In this document: piece after piece, positions 30,130-43,221 of the stretch
Layout of the letters: each line of letters starts with the position of its first letter
Position numbering within the stretch: the first letter of the stretch is position 1
Origin: Mesodorylaimus sp. YZB2_4
Taxonomy: Eukaryota > Nematoda > Enoplea > Dorylaimida > Dorylaimidae
Direction of reading: 5' to 3'
Length of the DNA: 64,000 nucleotides
NCBI GenBank assembly: GCA_030248295.1
Contig: JASANH010001668.1
Span: 186,001-250,000, forward strand
Program-made: the position numbers and the translations under genes
The notes under the pieces: generated by a model
Database searches by the model: none
What the model was told of the DNA's origin: nothing
The model's input: only the letters and a program-made list of their open reading frames with translations

Positions 30130-30477
30130 AGCGACGATGAGAATTGCACGACACTGCTTGCCGAGATGCCAGGCTGCCAGTGGGCCGAGTTCGAGCGAGA
30201 GACGGCTGAGCTGGCCAAACTGGAGTGCTCGAACGTCATTGGTGATAGCCATATGGCCTGAGTCAATTGATAGCTCGGGAACAGACTCCTGTTGTGCTGG
30301 GTTCGTGAACGAGGAAGTCACCAGCCAGCTGCTCCTCGTGTCACAAAGAAGACGGGCAAGAAAAGTGGCAAGCCGCGGAATGAATATGCACTGCCTCCAC
30401 GGATAGACCCTGCATGAATGGGTGCGCGTACAACCTGATGGGTATGCTATGACTACTGGCTAGGGGGTATGTTCATG

Positions 30478-30656
30478 TTCATTCATCGTGTTCATGTTTT
30501 TCCACATCACCAAACGCTCATGCGCACTCGAGGGTGAAGGGACACATTTTACACGAAATGATTTACCGGCCCGCGAGTCGAACACCCGCCCGTAACTGCG
30601 CACCTGGCGTGAGAGGCAGACGCCTAACCCACCAGGCCACGAGGCCGGTATAGTGG
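30478..30656 (-). repeat. tRNA-derived SINE, family B (copy 1)
   Basis: Read on the minus strand it begins GGCCTGGTGGGTTAGGCG (A-box region), then GCCTCTCACGC, and a B-box-like GTGTTCGACTCGCGG. The body contains AAATGTGTCCCTTCACCC and ends GCGTTTGGTGATGTGG. The same order of words occurs at 30822, 31408 and 38665. Confidence 0.7.
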
Positions 30657-30821
30657 GATGCGATTTCTGTGTCCATGCAGGATCCTAGCCAATGTGTAAT
30701 TCTGGGAAGACACAATTCAAAAACGGTCGACAGCATTAGGAGCAAGCGTACGGTACCGTAAATGATCCTTTAATACGACTGGGTTCGTATGCCTGGAGGG
30801 AGTGAACCTTAAGCGCTAGGC

Positions 30822-30992
30822 CCGGATCTGTGGCCTAGCAAATAAGGCGGCTGCCTCTCTCGATGGGTGCGCACTTTCAGGGGAGGGTTCGACTCCCGCC
30901 TCGGTAAAAAATGATTGCCAAATGTGTCCCTTAGCCGAGTGCGCTGTGTAGTGCTCGGCTATGGTATGATATGACGTGACATGACACCACGC
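30822..30992 (+). repeat. tRNA-derived SINE, family B (copy 2)
   Basis: GTGGCCTAGCAAATAAGGCGG, a GCCTCTC word and B box GGGTTCGACTCCCGCC are followed by GGTAAAAAATGATTGCC. It shares a long tail with the copy at 38665, including GTGCGC, TGTGTAGTGCTCGGCTATGG and TGACGTGACA. Confidence 0.72.
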
Positions 30993-31407
30993 CAAAACCC
31001 CAGGTCAGCCAGCCAAGTCTTCCGAGCTAGCCCATGGCTAAAACATAGCCCTGACGTGTGACGCCTCCAGCTGCCAGCTCCGTGCAGAGTATCGATTGTC
31101 AGTCGAGCCTCTACAATCCAGTCTAATCGTATATCCTCATCGATCCATCAGCTTATCAGTCCGCCGGCTCGTGGCCTGGTGCAGGGGCGCAGCCAGGATT
31201 TGAGGTAGGGGAGGCTGGCAGGGTGGGGGATTTCAGGTTGGCAAAGAAAAAATGTGTGTAAATTGAATACGGCTTAGGCGGCATGCGCAAGACTGCGTTG
31301 CACCTTGACACACTTTCCGACGAGGGCTGAAGCCCTACAGCCCATCCCCTGGCCGCGTGTCTGTGGTGGCCTAAGCGTGCAGTGCCAGCGATCAACTCGC
31401 GTGCTGG

Positions 31408-31480
31408 TTAATCATTTTGTGTATTGTGTCGCTTCACCCTCGAGTCCGCGAACCCATGCTTAGTGATGTGGTAAAACATG
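31408..31480 (+). repeat. SINE family B, 3' fragment
   Basis: TCGCTTCACCCTCGAGTCCGCG and TTAGTGATGTGGTAAAACATG match the body and tail of the minus-strand copy at 30478-30656. The tRNA-like head is absent. Confidence 0.6.
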
Positions 31481-33147
31481 AAGACGACGCGGCAACCAGA
31501 GGTCATCGAGTGGGGTCTTCTGTATCAAAGTCTTGGCACGACATGAAAATCGTGTCCCGAATTACGGGTGACTTTTGACGTGAATTGCTCGTGGTTTCAG
31601 ATGCCGCAGTAATAGAGTGTCAGAGGGCACATTGTGTTCACCATGCCAGCAATGTTGCCACCCCAAATCCCCGATTTCTGAGGTCCCATGCCATAATGGG
31701 AATCATTTTACTCAAAGCCTAACACTGTGTGACCTGACCGCTCACTACACGATTGAGGGCTGACCTGGAAAGAAAAACAGGCGTGGCCGGTTACTGATTT
31801 TGCTATTTGCCATTTATTCTCATCCCAAACACTTATCAGTGCACACATAAGGGAGCGAACATGGAATGAAAAAAAGAGCAACAACAATCACGATAAATGC
31901 TTGAGAAACTACAAGAAGGGTATGTCTTCTGAAAGCGTCATGTGATCCCATGACAATGTCAGATGGAATGACATCGGTATTCCGAAAGCCATTGATAACC
32001 GAATACTCAAAAGACTGAGCGAAAGCACTGTTATAAATCCTTGGTACTAAAAGAAAATGGTCTCCTACTAAACGCTGGCTAAAACGATGCGCAGAGGGCG
32101 CTCGATTCTCGAATGACAAAGCAAGGACCACCAAAAGATAAATACACCATAGCAGGCTTCTGCAAAACGAGAGCCAGTCCAGGTCAGTCCATCCGTCTAC
32201 GATGGGCTTGCGGCTTTGTAGATGGAGCGGCTCGGCATGATTCGGTATCTCCTGGCCAAATGTCGGGACTGTCACGCCTGACCCAATGTCTCTGATATCC
32301 GACTATCCCACATGGCCGACAAATGTTGAAGCATTTGTGGGGACTTGAGGAGTCCCACCTGGCCGATTGATGCAGTCATGTCATGCTGATAAAACAAGCA
32401 AGCCAAGAGCAAGTCGCCCAATCCGTTCAACATGTTCATTCTGTTTCGTCCAACAAACAGTTTCTCTCATTTCTTTCTCATCTAATCAAAATGGCCGATT
32501 TTTGCAAATCAAATTTCATGCTTATACTGTACATGGAAACAACCAACCACGCTGAAGGCGAAATCGACAGTTGGTTGCGTACAAAATACGCACACGCAAA
32601 GTTTGCGTATTACGCATTAAAATTTGTATGCATACACATATACGCATAAGTGCAAGAATTCGAACTTGTACTTTATTAATACTAACTGGTCGCAGCAACC
32701 ATATTTGACTAGCGTCTTACTGTAGCTCGGCAGCCGTTGCCTTAAAATTCGGCAAAAATCTAAAACAAACCATCAGCTAAAGAATCTTTCTTACCAGTCA
32801 ATATTTGTTTAGTTGCTTTTTCTGACTTTGTCAAGGTGTCATTTGTCACTTTGTCATACTAAACCTGGCGCTATCAGAATTTATGAGCAAATGTGGAATG
32901 AGACTATAGCCATCAAGAGTCGGATATTTGCGGCGATAGAACTCTCCAATAAGTAAATCCGTCAATTTTCCACTTATCCTCACGGTCTCCCAATATTTTT
33001 GATCCATAATGGTCAAAAATTAACAAAAGACTTACACGTGGTAAGATAACCCACGAAGCTTTAGGGATCGCTTTGAGGCTGGAACCCTAAACCAGCCACC
33101 CCGGAGGGCTCAGCTTTAGTGACGCTGCTCAGTGCAAATGTGCCACG

Positions 33148-33222
33148 CCCACCAGGATTCGATCCCGCAAACTTCCGCTTGCGATCCTGATGTCGTACCA
33201 CTGAGCTATCAGGGCCACGAAA
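33148..33222 (-). repeat. tRNA-Ala-like relic or SINE head
   Basis: The minus strand reads as a tRNA-sized unit. It has TAGCTCAGTGGTACGA (A box), a 7-base loop with CGC in the anticodon position, and GGGATCGAATCC (B box). Anticodon and T stems have several mismatches and the T loop starts A rather than T. A decayed tRNA or a SINE head is therefore more likely than a working tRNA gene. Confidence 0.5.
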
Positions 33223-35486
33223 AGAGAAAAACTAGCAGCTCACTCGAACTTGGTCGAGTGTAAAGTGCAGCCCCTCCTTGCCTGAAGGAAGATCATCCCC
33301 CTCGCTCTCACTGCACACTGCTTCACTTGCCGACCAAGGCTGCGCGCAATCAACCAAAAAACCCAGCTGGGTGGAAAGTTGGATTTGAAAGAGTATTGGG
33401 AAGTGACGCTGAATTTTGTGCGCCGTTGCTGTCTCGACCTTCACAAACTTCGTTCGACCAATTGATACTGTGAATTAAGTGAAGACCCGCGTATTATTAT
33501 CGATCCACCCGAATCTCCAGTTACCAGCTGCGTGTTTGGAGAACAAGTCTGTTTCGCCGATATGTCGGGGAATTCGCCAAGTACTGTTCTACTACTCGCT
33601 GGAATCGCAATTTTCTTCACGGATGCTGAGAGCAGTCGTGCACAGAGCTACTAGAATTTCGTTTTTATTGTAAGCCCTTTCGGTTGATTTCTCTTGGCGA
33701 GGCGTCTGCATGCGAAACACGATTTTGGAATCGCTCGACATCGAAATTGACGATCCAAGTCCAGAAATACTTTCAGTCTAGGACGCTTTCATGGTCTTCG
33801 GAATGGTCATTTATTTGCTGGCAAAGTCCCACAATTAGTAAAAGTAGTTGTGGGACTAGATGCACTGACCTACTACAGGAAAATACGCAATACCCAAACT
33901 TGTACGCATACTTTTCAGAGTACGCAATTTGCGTCGCATTTGAATCAAGTACTTTTACCAACCGTACGCAGTACCATAGAGGTGCTGCGCGTGGAGAGAC
34001 GGAAGTCGAACAAGGAGACAGTCTCGTCTGTCGAACGCAGACAGGGGTTCAAGCCCGCCCGCCATCGTCCTAGTTTCCGATTCCATCAGAACTTCCAGAT
34101 GCAAGCCTGAATTTCTACGTGGCTCCTAACGAGTTGCGATAAAGGTAGGCTTGTGCTCAAATGATAAAAAGTCCCTTATGCAGGGTGAGTGAGAACTGTG
34201 TCATATCCCATGTCCAACGTGCAGTGGTGTCGCAGTGGCTGGGAGTCCTTGTCATATTTGCCTTCCCCAATCGCTGTCTGGCCTGCATGATGCACACTGA
34301 ACGTGACTGCGGACTAGTCCAGGCTACATCTGCCACCGCTGTATGGTCCAGTGTCATTGGCCATAGAAGACGCCTGGATGTACTAGTCCAGAAGCAGTTG
34401 TAACTAGCGCACCCAGCCCACGGGAAATATCGGGCGGACTGAAGTTTCTAGGCAAAAAACTCCGACCAAAGGAAGGCGAGTCTCTCGACTATATCCGCCA
34501 TAGAAACATCACGCGGAGAGGTTGACTTGTGGCAGTCAGGGGAGGGTATAGATCTGCCGACCACCAGGAGTGCTGGCTACACAGTCCACTCACAGACAGC
34601 TAGGTAAGCACTGAACCCTGGCTTACCCCCACTGCCACCACAATCCACGTGACAAGCTACCGTAGCGTGTCAGAGCGTGGTTGACCTGGGCCCAAAGCTG
34701 CCCCTAATTCTCTTGCGATGCCTGAAGTGTGCAGAGGCGCATGACCATCGAAGGATAGAGTCCTGAATTCATCGCGCCTACGGCACCCGTCAGGACCCAT
34801 GGCGGCTCCGGGAGATCTGACCATCGTGCCACTGCCCATGTGAATGAGCACACCAGCAGTCAGCCTTTTCATTCATAAGTAAGCCGTGCATCAGTCTCCA
34901 CAACCTACCTTAATGGTTAGCTGTGCCGACAGCTGTCCCACTGCTTGCCCACACAAGTACGCAAACGAGGGACGGTCCAATTAATTGGCATCCGTCCTCT
35001 ATTTTCTGAAGCGCACCACTTTCAGAGTCTCGAGGACGATGAGAGAATTGATTATTCGCGAAGTTACCGGTACTTTGTTAGCCGTGCACGAATTCCACCC
35101 CTGCTCAATCAACAATGCACACTTCTATTTCCATAAAAATTTCTTATCACTCAAGCCCACTGCGCGTGCACAAAACAAGTCACCCGACTAAACTGGTACA
35201 TTCAAAAAAGTTACATTATTCTTGCATTGCATTTATCAAAGAAACCATCCAAGCCCCAAACTCGCTCATTCAAACCAGCAGTGCCATTAACAATTTTAAA
35301 TAAAACACACCGGCCTCGGAATAAATGTATTTCCATACAACGCACACACCAAACAGCCCACATTCCTAACCATAGTCTAGTACATATAGCCTAGCCTAAC
35401 CTTGAATATATTTACTACGACCAAACGGCGTAACATTTGCGAGACTCGCGGTCGTTTCTGTCAATTCCTACCTTGCCACCATTTCT

Positions 35487-38400
35487 TCAGTCCACTTTCA
35501 CATAAGCGTAGATCTTGCGTATGAACCAGAAACAAGCGAAAAAACCAATGGTTCCTGGAAAATTACATAATCGACCCATCAGTCACTGCACCAGCCTCGA
35601 AACTGTCCGCCTTACCAGTCAGCAAGAAGAAGATAAATACCATGATCAGCGTGTAGCTGAAGTACAACACCGTCGACACAAATCCACTAATCGATAACTT
35701 GGCCGTGAAATAATGAACGCAGTAACCGAACAGATAGATAGCCGTGAAACCACTCGTGAAGAACGCGCGCCACCACCAATGGTAGTCCTGAAATCAAACA
35801 GCACCGAGTCAAGCAGATCAAGACCACCAGCACGGTTCATACAAGGAGCGTGAAATGCTTCTCGCTGACTTTTTTCAAGTTTTCCAGACAGAAACGTGAT
35901 TTCCTTACATTGTCCCACGAATACTAAATCGATTTCGACTGATTTACGGACTTCCAGAATGCTCAACAGATACATAGAAAAAGCGAGTGACCCGAAAATA
36001 GGAACCTCAAAACGCAGCGTCCCAGTTTCCCCTGATTTTGGCTCGAAAATTCCTATTTTCCCAGGCACTTCTCGGATTTCCTGACTTTCCAGTCCTGTAC
36101 GAATCCTGAATAGACATCCTTAAATTTGCAGTTCTCCCAATCCCTACTGCTATTCACCAGTAGCAAAGCATGGTACACAAGCGTTACACATCCCCATCAT
36201 CCTATCATACAATGCCTTACCTCGGCGCACAGATGGAAGTAGCACAGCAAAACTGTGGCCTCCGAGCAAGTAATAATCAAAATGATGAATACCAAAATCA
36301 AAAATCCGAACATGTAATAGGTTTGATGGGCCCTAAAATCAAAATGAATGTTACTTTCGACGCCCATACTTGAAGGGCATCAGCCCCCACCCCATCCTGA
36401 TATTAAATCAAAAAGAGCCGGTCTGGCCCCGACCAACGACAAAGCCAGTCCGCGCTCGCCCGGCTTCCCTGATTCCACCCATCTCTTATCAGATCTCTGA
36501 TTATAGTACTTTCACAAACTGACAAACCCGCCACATTGCAAAGGGAAGCATACAGATAGAGACAACAAAGCTCACTTACCAAATGCTATTCAAGATGAAG
36601 AATAATTGAATAAATATGCAACCAAAAGGCAATATTCCGCCCATAATCATGCCCGGAAGCGGTTTCGTGTACAAACTTTGCGGCGGCACTTGACGCGGTA
36701 TTTGATTTGTACGAACCGGATGCTCGATCGGCTAAAAATACAATCATAAGCCCCTTGGGTAAAGTAACAACCAGCAAAACACGTACCCGCTTCTTGAAAC
36801 CGAAATAGGCCCCAACGAACGTCAACGGAATGCTGACTCCGAACCATAAAGCCAAAACGGCCAACAGCGTCGTGAATGGAATGGCGCCCGACGATCCTTT
36901 GCCCCACAGGATCAAGTTGCACACGAAGAATATACCAAATACGATCCTAAAACAACGAGATTACATTCATCCCCGTCCTCAGCTAGGCTGAATCGATGCT
37001 ACTGTATTCAGCGTCTCTGCTTCTCTGCGACCCTCTAGCAGAAAGGTATGCTTGAACGGGGCAGGTATGACAGAGGAGGACAGCTGAATCGAATCGACGA
37101 TACTCGTATACCATGCCCAGATAAGCTTACTAGGCTTGCTGCAACCATCTTGCTTGGCAGGCCGCCCGCGGCGGGTGAAGGCGAATCATTCAACTCCCGA
37201 GCTGGGAAATGCCCCCCCCCCCCCAAATTCATGTGTCAGTCGCAGATGCAGCCCTAGACTCGTCCTAGCCGTAGTTTTCTCCCACATATTCTCCTGCGCC
37301 TTGTTAGGCTTGATAACACAATATTGGTCAGCTAGTAGTTCAAAATCAACCCATCTGACTTCGGTCGGCCACAACTTCTGCTACGCCCACCATGCTTGGG
37401 TTGCACTGCTAGCCAATAGGAGCTAGTCAGAATGTCAGCAAAGATGAAAGCATCCCGTAGCTCCCAGGCTGTTGTAACCCTCGCGCCTGGTGGGCACTGA
37501 CGAGCGGGGGGGAGGGGGGAGAGAAATCGATCTCCCCTGGTTGGGAAGAGTCAACCTCTCGGGTTGATGTTTCAGCCGCAGCAAGTCGACTTGCCTGCTT
37601 CAGTTGGACTTTTAGTGCTGCCCACACTCCCTCCTCCGCCTGCCAGGCTTGGTTACACTGTATAGCGCGAGGCGCAAATGGTAGCCACGCGAGAGAGCCC
37701 AGGCCATACCCCCACTTACCCAGGTACGAAGAAACTGGTCATCAATATATTTGTCTTCCAGCGCAACCCGCCGAACACTAAAACGAAAAGAGAGAATAAA
37801 CCACACATAATAGCAGGGTTCGAGCAGTAATCACTCAGCTCTCCGACAATCACACCCAGTTTAAAAATATCAGACACCAGACCACTCCTGTCGCCTTCCA
37901 AGACTAATGCCACACGTGACCTGCCACTCACTGTGAAACAAAACTATAGAGAACGCTCAATGTGTTACCAGACCCAAAACCAACACCGACATGAAAAATG
38001 TCACAATGCCACTGGTCACGACAATGAAATAGGCCCTTATCAGAAGCAGTAAAGAACTACTATCTGGCACATCTGGGCACTGCAGTCACTTCTAATACCC
38101 GCTTACTCTTGTATATACGAGCCGACACGAATCCAGCCACCACACCGAAACACACGTACAACACGATGGCGCACGTCATCAAAGCTCCGCGATTGGCTGG
38201 CGATAAAAATCCTAAACCGGCGAAAACTAAAAACGAACGCTTATCGATTAATAATCGCGTCAACAGCATTTCCTTAAATCCTTACTCAAAGTAATGCTGT
38301 TCATGCAAAACAGTTGCGCCCCGCTGCCGATGAACACAGACAAGAGCATGCCGTGCCGTGGTGGACGAAACACATCGCCGTGTACCAGCTTCCACCCAAA

Positions 38401-40393
38401 TTCCTCTTGGGCGTCCTCCTAAATTGTTTTAATTCGCACACGAGATGGCACACGAATTATAAATTGACATACCGCATTGTCCAGCTGGTTATAGCGAGCG
38501 ATATCCCGATGCAGCGTACGAAGCATAATCATGGCCACCATGCCGCTCAAAAATAATACGATCACCAGCGAATTGACAATGCTGAAAACAATTAGTGCTA
38601 TAAGTTAGTTGCGGAAGGCCGATTCCTGTCCACATACATACATTATTTACCTGATCACGCAGACACGGAACCTGGATCAGGGCCTAGCGGTTAAGTGGTT
38701 TGCCTTTCGCGCTGGGTGCCCACTACAGGGAAGGGTTCGACTCCCGCCTGGGTAAAAAATGATTGCGAAATTAGCGTGTGTTCCTTAGGCCTCGAGTGCG
38801 CCGTGTGGTGCTTGGCTATGGATTAAGAATGGCATGACGTGACAGTATGAGCCCACTAATCCTCTACGGATCGCAAAGCGAGCACACCACACCACAGCTT
38901 ACAATCTAAACATCATACCTGAACCATTGAATGTTAGAGTGGGGCAACGAGTCCAAAATGTAATCCCAACGCGATGACCATTTGATATCTGTAGTCTCGA
39001 AGCGGACACTGTACGAGTAAGTGATTGAGAAATCACCATCGTCACTAACGGTCATTGGCTGAGCTGCTTGGCTGCAATCCAGTTTGTCCTGACTAGCATG
39101 TTTGATACTGAAAACCAAATCGACAACTTGCAAGAATTTGCCTTCGGTTCATGTGCCAACTTCTTACCTTCGAGGAACAACTTTGATCCGAATAATACGT
39201 CCGCCGATAGGGTTATCGAAAAAACTTGGATCATTGGACATGTCGCGGTAGACGACGATCAAGTCGACGTGGTTGAAAATGTAGTACGTGTGAGGCTTAT
39301 TATATCGAGCCTAAAACCAAGACTACGCCACTTATCGATCTCAGAACTCAGTCTGGCACTTCATTATCTGTATCAGAAACATTAAAAACCAAAAAACCTT
39401 AATTTTAGCAGCCGGTTTTTGAGACACTCAACCAGCAGCTGGACTCAAACTCCAGAACCTGACAGCACCATTATCGACTGCGAAAGAACAAAGCGGGGTG
39501 AGGCGAGGTCAGATTTTGGAGTAGAGCCCAGCCATTTCTTGCATGGGTCAAGTATCGCAAATTTGCATGTATAAAAATCAATATCTTACGTCCAACACGC
39601 AAGCATCCTTTTGTTTTCCATCGTCCGTTACGTAGCATCCCATCGGGAATCCAGTAGTGCAAACATTCATATTCTGTTGGTTGATAAAACAAAACGTTAC
39701 GGGCATGTTGTCCACGATCCTGAAACAATTTTGAAATCACATCTGTCGCTAACAGTAACATCAAAGTAATTACCAATGATGTTGATAATTCAGCAGCATT
39801 CCTTTTTGCAATTGCTTCAATTTATAGCTGCTATCCTTGTCGCCTTTCGCATACTTCTTCGTGCAAAGAGCGCGGCAATTTTCGGGCTTCTTAAATGAGA
39901 TCTGGACACAAAAAAAGAGGTCACCATTTTTCAAGTCAAAATCATCAAAAAAGCTAAGTGTACCTCGTATGGCGATGGACGGATTCGTTCTCCAAATAAA
40001 ACTTGACCAAGGTTTTCAACGGGGCTTTCAGCCTCGTTGCCCAAACAGAAATCAAAGCTGAAAGAAAAATCAACTTTTCTGTAAAATGGAAGATGAATAA
40101 AGCGTGGGGTAATATTACAAAAAAATGCAAAAACTTTTGTTGGTACAGGAGCCATAAATGAATCATAGAATGCGAAAATTCCGACAAACTTACTGATGGT
40201 ATTCGTAAGGAATGACTGATTGATCCGAATCCAATCGATTCACGTACAATGTAATATTCGATTTACAATTGGGCTTCTCATTCATTTTTTCGCAAAAATT
40301 TACAGGCGCTAAACCAGGCAAGTAAAACGCGCCCGCATTTTGAAACAAGAAAATAAACCCAATGACCAAAATAGTGTCGAGAACTTTCCCCAT
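35487..40393 (-). CDS. TM9SF2: Transmembrane 9 superfamily member 2 (nonaspanin)
   Basis: A nine-span membrane protein of the Golgi/endosome system. Exons, 5' to 3': 40194-40393, 39964-40057, 39774-39901, 39590-39719, 39168-39310, 38919-39107, 38473-38581, 38286-38418, 38107-38226, 37720-37777, 36787-36946, 36580-36731, 36221-36332, 35616-35787, 35487-35554. All phases agree: 1968 nt, 655 aa (human TM9SF2 is 663). The start ATG gives a signal peptide, then [12 protein letters not shown]. The lumenal domain contains [18 protein letters not shown] and MLLNYQHHW. The spans follow [12 protein letters not shown], with [25 protein letters not shown] and [20 protein letters not shown]. The protein ends KVD, the KxD/E C-terminus known to retain TM9SF proteins in the Golgi. 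No defects were seen. Introns carry a SINE (38665-38860) and simple C-runs. Confidence 0.96.
37475..37590 (+). repeat. Dispersed repeat with GGTTGATGTTTCAGCCGCA core (copy 2)
   Basis: In a TM9SF2 intron. It shares GTCAACC-CTC-GGTTGATGTTTCAGCCGCA with 9425-9500 and is preceded by a G-rich tract. Its class is unknown. Confidence 0.45.
38665..38860 (+). repeat. tRNA-derived SINE, family B (copy 3)
   Basis: In a TM9SF2 intron, on the strand opposite to the gene. GGGCCTAGCGGTTAAGTGG, GGGTTCGACTCCCGCC and GGTAAAAAATGATTGCG are followed by the same tail as 30822-30992. Head, B box and tail order identify it as the same family. Confidence 0.72.
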
Positions 40394-40746
40394 TTTTTCG
40401 CGCGGTTTCAATGTCGATGTGCCGAAAAGTCTTTAAAATCTTAGATGGTAATCATAAAAGTGACCTTGGAGGAATACGTAAAGCCACGTGTCGACTCCAA
40501 CAGGGCAAACGATAAGCCGGACGTAACCGTAACCAACACGACCCCAATCCAACGATGCAAACGGACCGACGAGAAATCGAAGTGCTATCGCCTAGCTACC
40601 GTAAGCGCGCACATGACAACGCGACATACTTTATCATTGCTACCTGCGCATCGGCATTTGAAACTAAAAGGCGGGAAACTTAACTTACGTACTTATACTT
40701 GCAAGGCCGGTGTTGTTCTGCTTGTCAAACAGGAACACCAGCTCTT
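40394..40746. other. Upstream region of TM9SF2
   Basis: Between the TM9SF2 start codon and the A-rich 3' end of the LINE. It should hold the TM9SF2 promoter and 5' UTR. No motif stands out. Confidence 0.5.
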
Positions 40747-43164
40747 TTTTTGAAATCTATTTATTGTTAATAATTGAAGCCTACATGCATCGATGACAAT
40801 AAGGAAGGAGGGGGAGCTATATATATTGTTGCCACACGCGTTCGAAATTCTGTAACCGTCGTAGTGATTGGGCAACATGCCACTGTTGCATCAAGAATCT
40901 CTTCAGCATGAAGTTAAAACCTACGGCTGACATAGTAAACATCTCCGACCGGCGTACGCTGTACAGGTAATACTTGATAAAACTAAGTGATACTTGTAAT
41001 TCAAACGGTTCCGCCCCTCAGCAGCGTACTCCCTATCAGAGTCTACAAATACAAGCAGCAAATGCTCTGGTGTCCAGCTTACGTTGACACTTTTAAAGTT
41101 CTCACACCCACTAATCACATCTCGCCACACTGATGAGGACTATCGACATTGCAGCAGCATATGCTCAATATCATCTTTTTAAGCGCCACATGCATAGCAT
41201 TCGCTGGTATTCCTCTGACCCCACTGCTGCAACTTCTATGGAGCAGTGAGAATGCGATGCAAAATTTTAAATTGGAAAACCCGAAGTTTATTCGGCAGTC
41301 CTAATTCCACAGGAAGGGTCCAAATCTTCGACCACGGCCAGTCACCAACTGTTGGGTGCAGAGTACTCCACCTCAACTGTCCTGAAGGGATACTACGCCG
41401 ACTAGCGATATACCTTTTCTTCGCTCCGCTTACTCCTTTGGGTGCAACTACTGTATAGTTGGGATCCCCTAGGGGCATATTGGCCAACAATTGTTTCCAT
41501 GAAACTGGGAATGCATATACCAACTGAAATTATCGGACGTGAGACAGGTTGTGATCCACTAAGACTGTCAAGTCCTGCAATGGACGAGGTCGCCCTTGAG
41601 CAGCGAAGCAACAGACCACTCGAGAAAGAGGTTCGTACTGAAGCCAACTGTGATAAACGCTCTGCCCTCCGATCGTTATAAACCGATTATAACAAATTAG
41701 CTCGGTCGCTGCTGCTTCAGGATAGAAAACCTCACGAATAGGCGAACTGGAAACCCAGGTGTATGCATCAAGGATGCTGCCGTAAAAGGTGTCGATTGCA
41801 ACACCCAGCTTACTGATATCGTAGTTGCACTGCAGCAGACAAGGTAAACCTCCGACTCGCTTTAAATCCCGCAAGCCTAGGCGTGTCCAAGGTGCATTCG
41901 GGTCACGGATATGCCGCCTGAGCAAAGACAGCCGCAGATCAAGCAACATGACGTCGTTGTCTGGCACTTCAGCTCCTCCAAAGCTAACTGGTTGGATCAT
42001 CACGTCCTGGCGTATCTTAGGCACCCGCCCACCCCACAGAAACTTTTGCATAATAACCGTGAGCGACCTGAGAAAGGCTGTAGGGGCAGTAAGATTCATT
42101 AGAGTATATACCAGCAAAGAGCCAAGAAGCTGATTCCACACCAAGACTTTCCCAAATATCGTCAGTCGTCATTTACTCCAAATCTCGGCCAAATTTTGAA
42201 CTCTCTCTAGCCTTTCATTGAAGTTTCGCTTCACGGCTAGGGCCCTATCATATGCGAAAGTCACCCCCAAGATCCGAATCTCATTGACTGACTTGATTCC
42301 GCACACTATGTTGTCCTACAAACGCCTGCGACTAAGGCCGAGGCACTCTGACTTTTTCTTATTCAACCTCAGACCACTTACTCGGCTGAATACTCCGAGC
42401 ACCTCCACGGCTGCCGCACAGGCTGCCTCGTCACGGAGGAACAAGATGGTATCGTCTGCGTACTGGCTGCACAAATACTCTGTGCCATGAAGCGAGATTC
42501 CGCAGACCGTAGGATCAGCTTGCAGCGCCGTGACCAAAAAGTCTGCGGCAAAAATGTACAGGTACGGCGATAAAGTGCAGCCCTGACGAATGCCTCGGAC
42601 GCCTTTTCAAAGTCCAACGCTAACAGCATACCCGAGGCTCTCGGGTCTTCTTCCATCCTCTCGATGATATCGAGCGTCATACGGATGTTTTCTCCGATGT
42701 AACGGCCAGCTACAAAACCCGTTTGCGTGTCACGTATGACATCCTGTACGTGTTTCTTTAAGCGAGTCGCCAATGCCTTCGCCAATATTTTGTAATCGCA
42801 ATTCAAATGGATTATTAGACGCCAGTAGAGTCGTATCCTTGCCTGGTTTTGGAATCAGTGATATAACGCCCTGCCTTTGAGAAGTGGACAGCTCCCCGGT
42901 TTTCAACGAGGCTTGCATCAAGTCTTCAAGAGGGCCCTGTATGAGGTCCCAAAAGGTGCGATACAATTCCACTTGTTTCCCCATCTCGGCCCGGTACCTT
43001 TCCAGCACACATACCCTTCATGGCCTGCAAATATTCCGCCGTCCGCAATGGCTCCTACAGTGACTCACGCGTTGCACTGCTTAGTTTGTGCTTGTCGAGT
43101 GAATCCAGACGCCCAAACTACTCTTCCAAATAACCCTCGCCTGCCTCCTCTGCGTATACACGGG

Positions 43165-43221
43165 TTTTAGGTGCCATAGTCAGTATTTCACCCCTGAAAT
43201 ACTGACTTATGGCACCTAAAA
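43165..43221. repeat. 57-bp near-perfect hairpin inside the LINE
   Basis: Arms of 26 and 27 bases (43165-43190 and 43195-43221) are exact inverted complements apart from one bulged base, around a CCCC loop. It sits between the linker and the reverse transcriptase of the LINE. Its outer ends read TTTTAGGTGCCATA and TATGGCACCTAAAA. Confidence 0.85.

Larger units (their letters stand above)
30130..35486. other. Intergenic repeat-rich region
   Basis: No gene of known family was recognised. It holds tRNA-derived SINEs (30478-30656, 30822-30992, 31408-31480) and a tRNA-Ala-like relic (33148-33222). The frame at 31820-32275 (-) has two hydrophobic stretches but no early ATG. A + strand stretch at about 33490-33655 reads as a short open frame ending in a hydrophobic segment and may be an isolated exon. 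It contains the 3' flank of TM9SF2 at its right end. Confidence 0.5.

Noticed and set aside
31820..32275. Minus-strand frame of 151 codons with two hydrophobic stretches
   Set aside because: It begins with GTG and its only in-frame ATG is late. No family resemblance or clear splice signals were seen, and it lies in repeat-rich DNA.
33148..33222. Functional tRNA-Ala gene
   Set aside because: A and B boxes are good, but the anticodon and T stems have mismatches and the T loop lacks the invariant first T.
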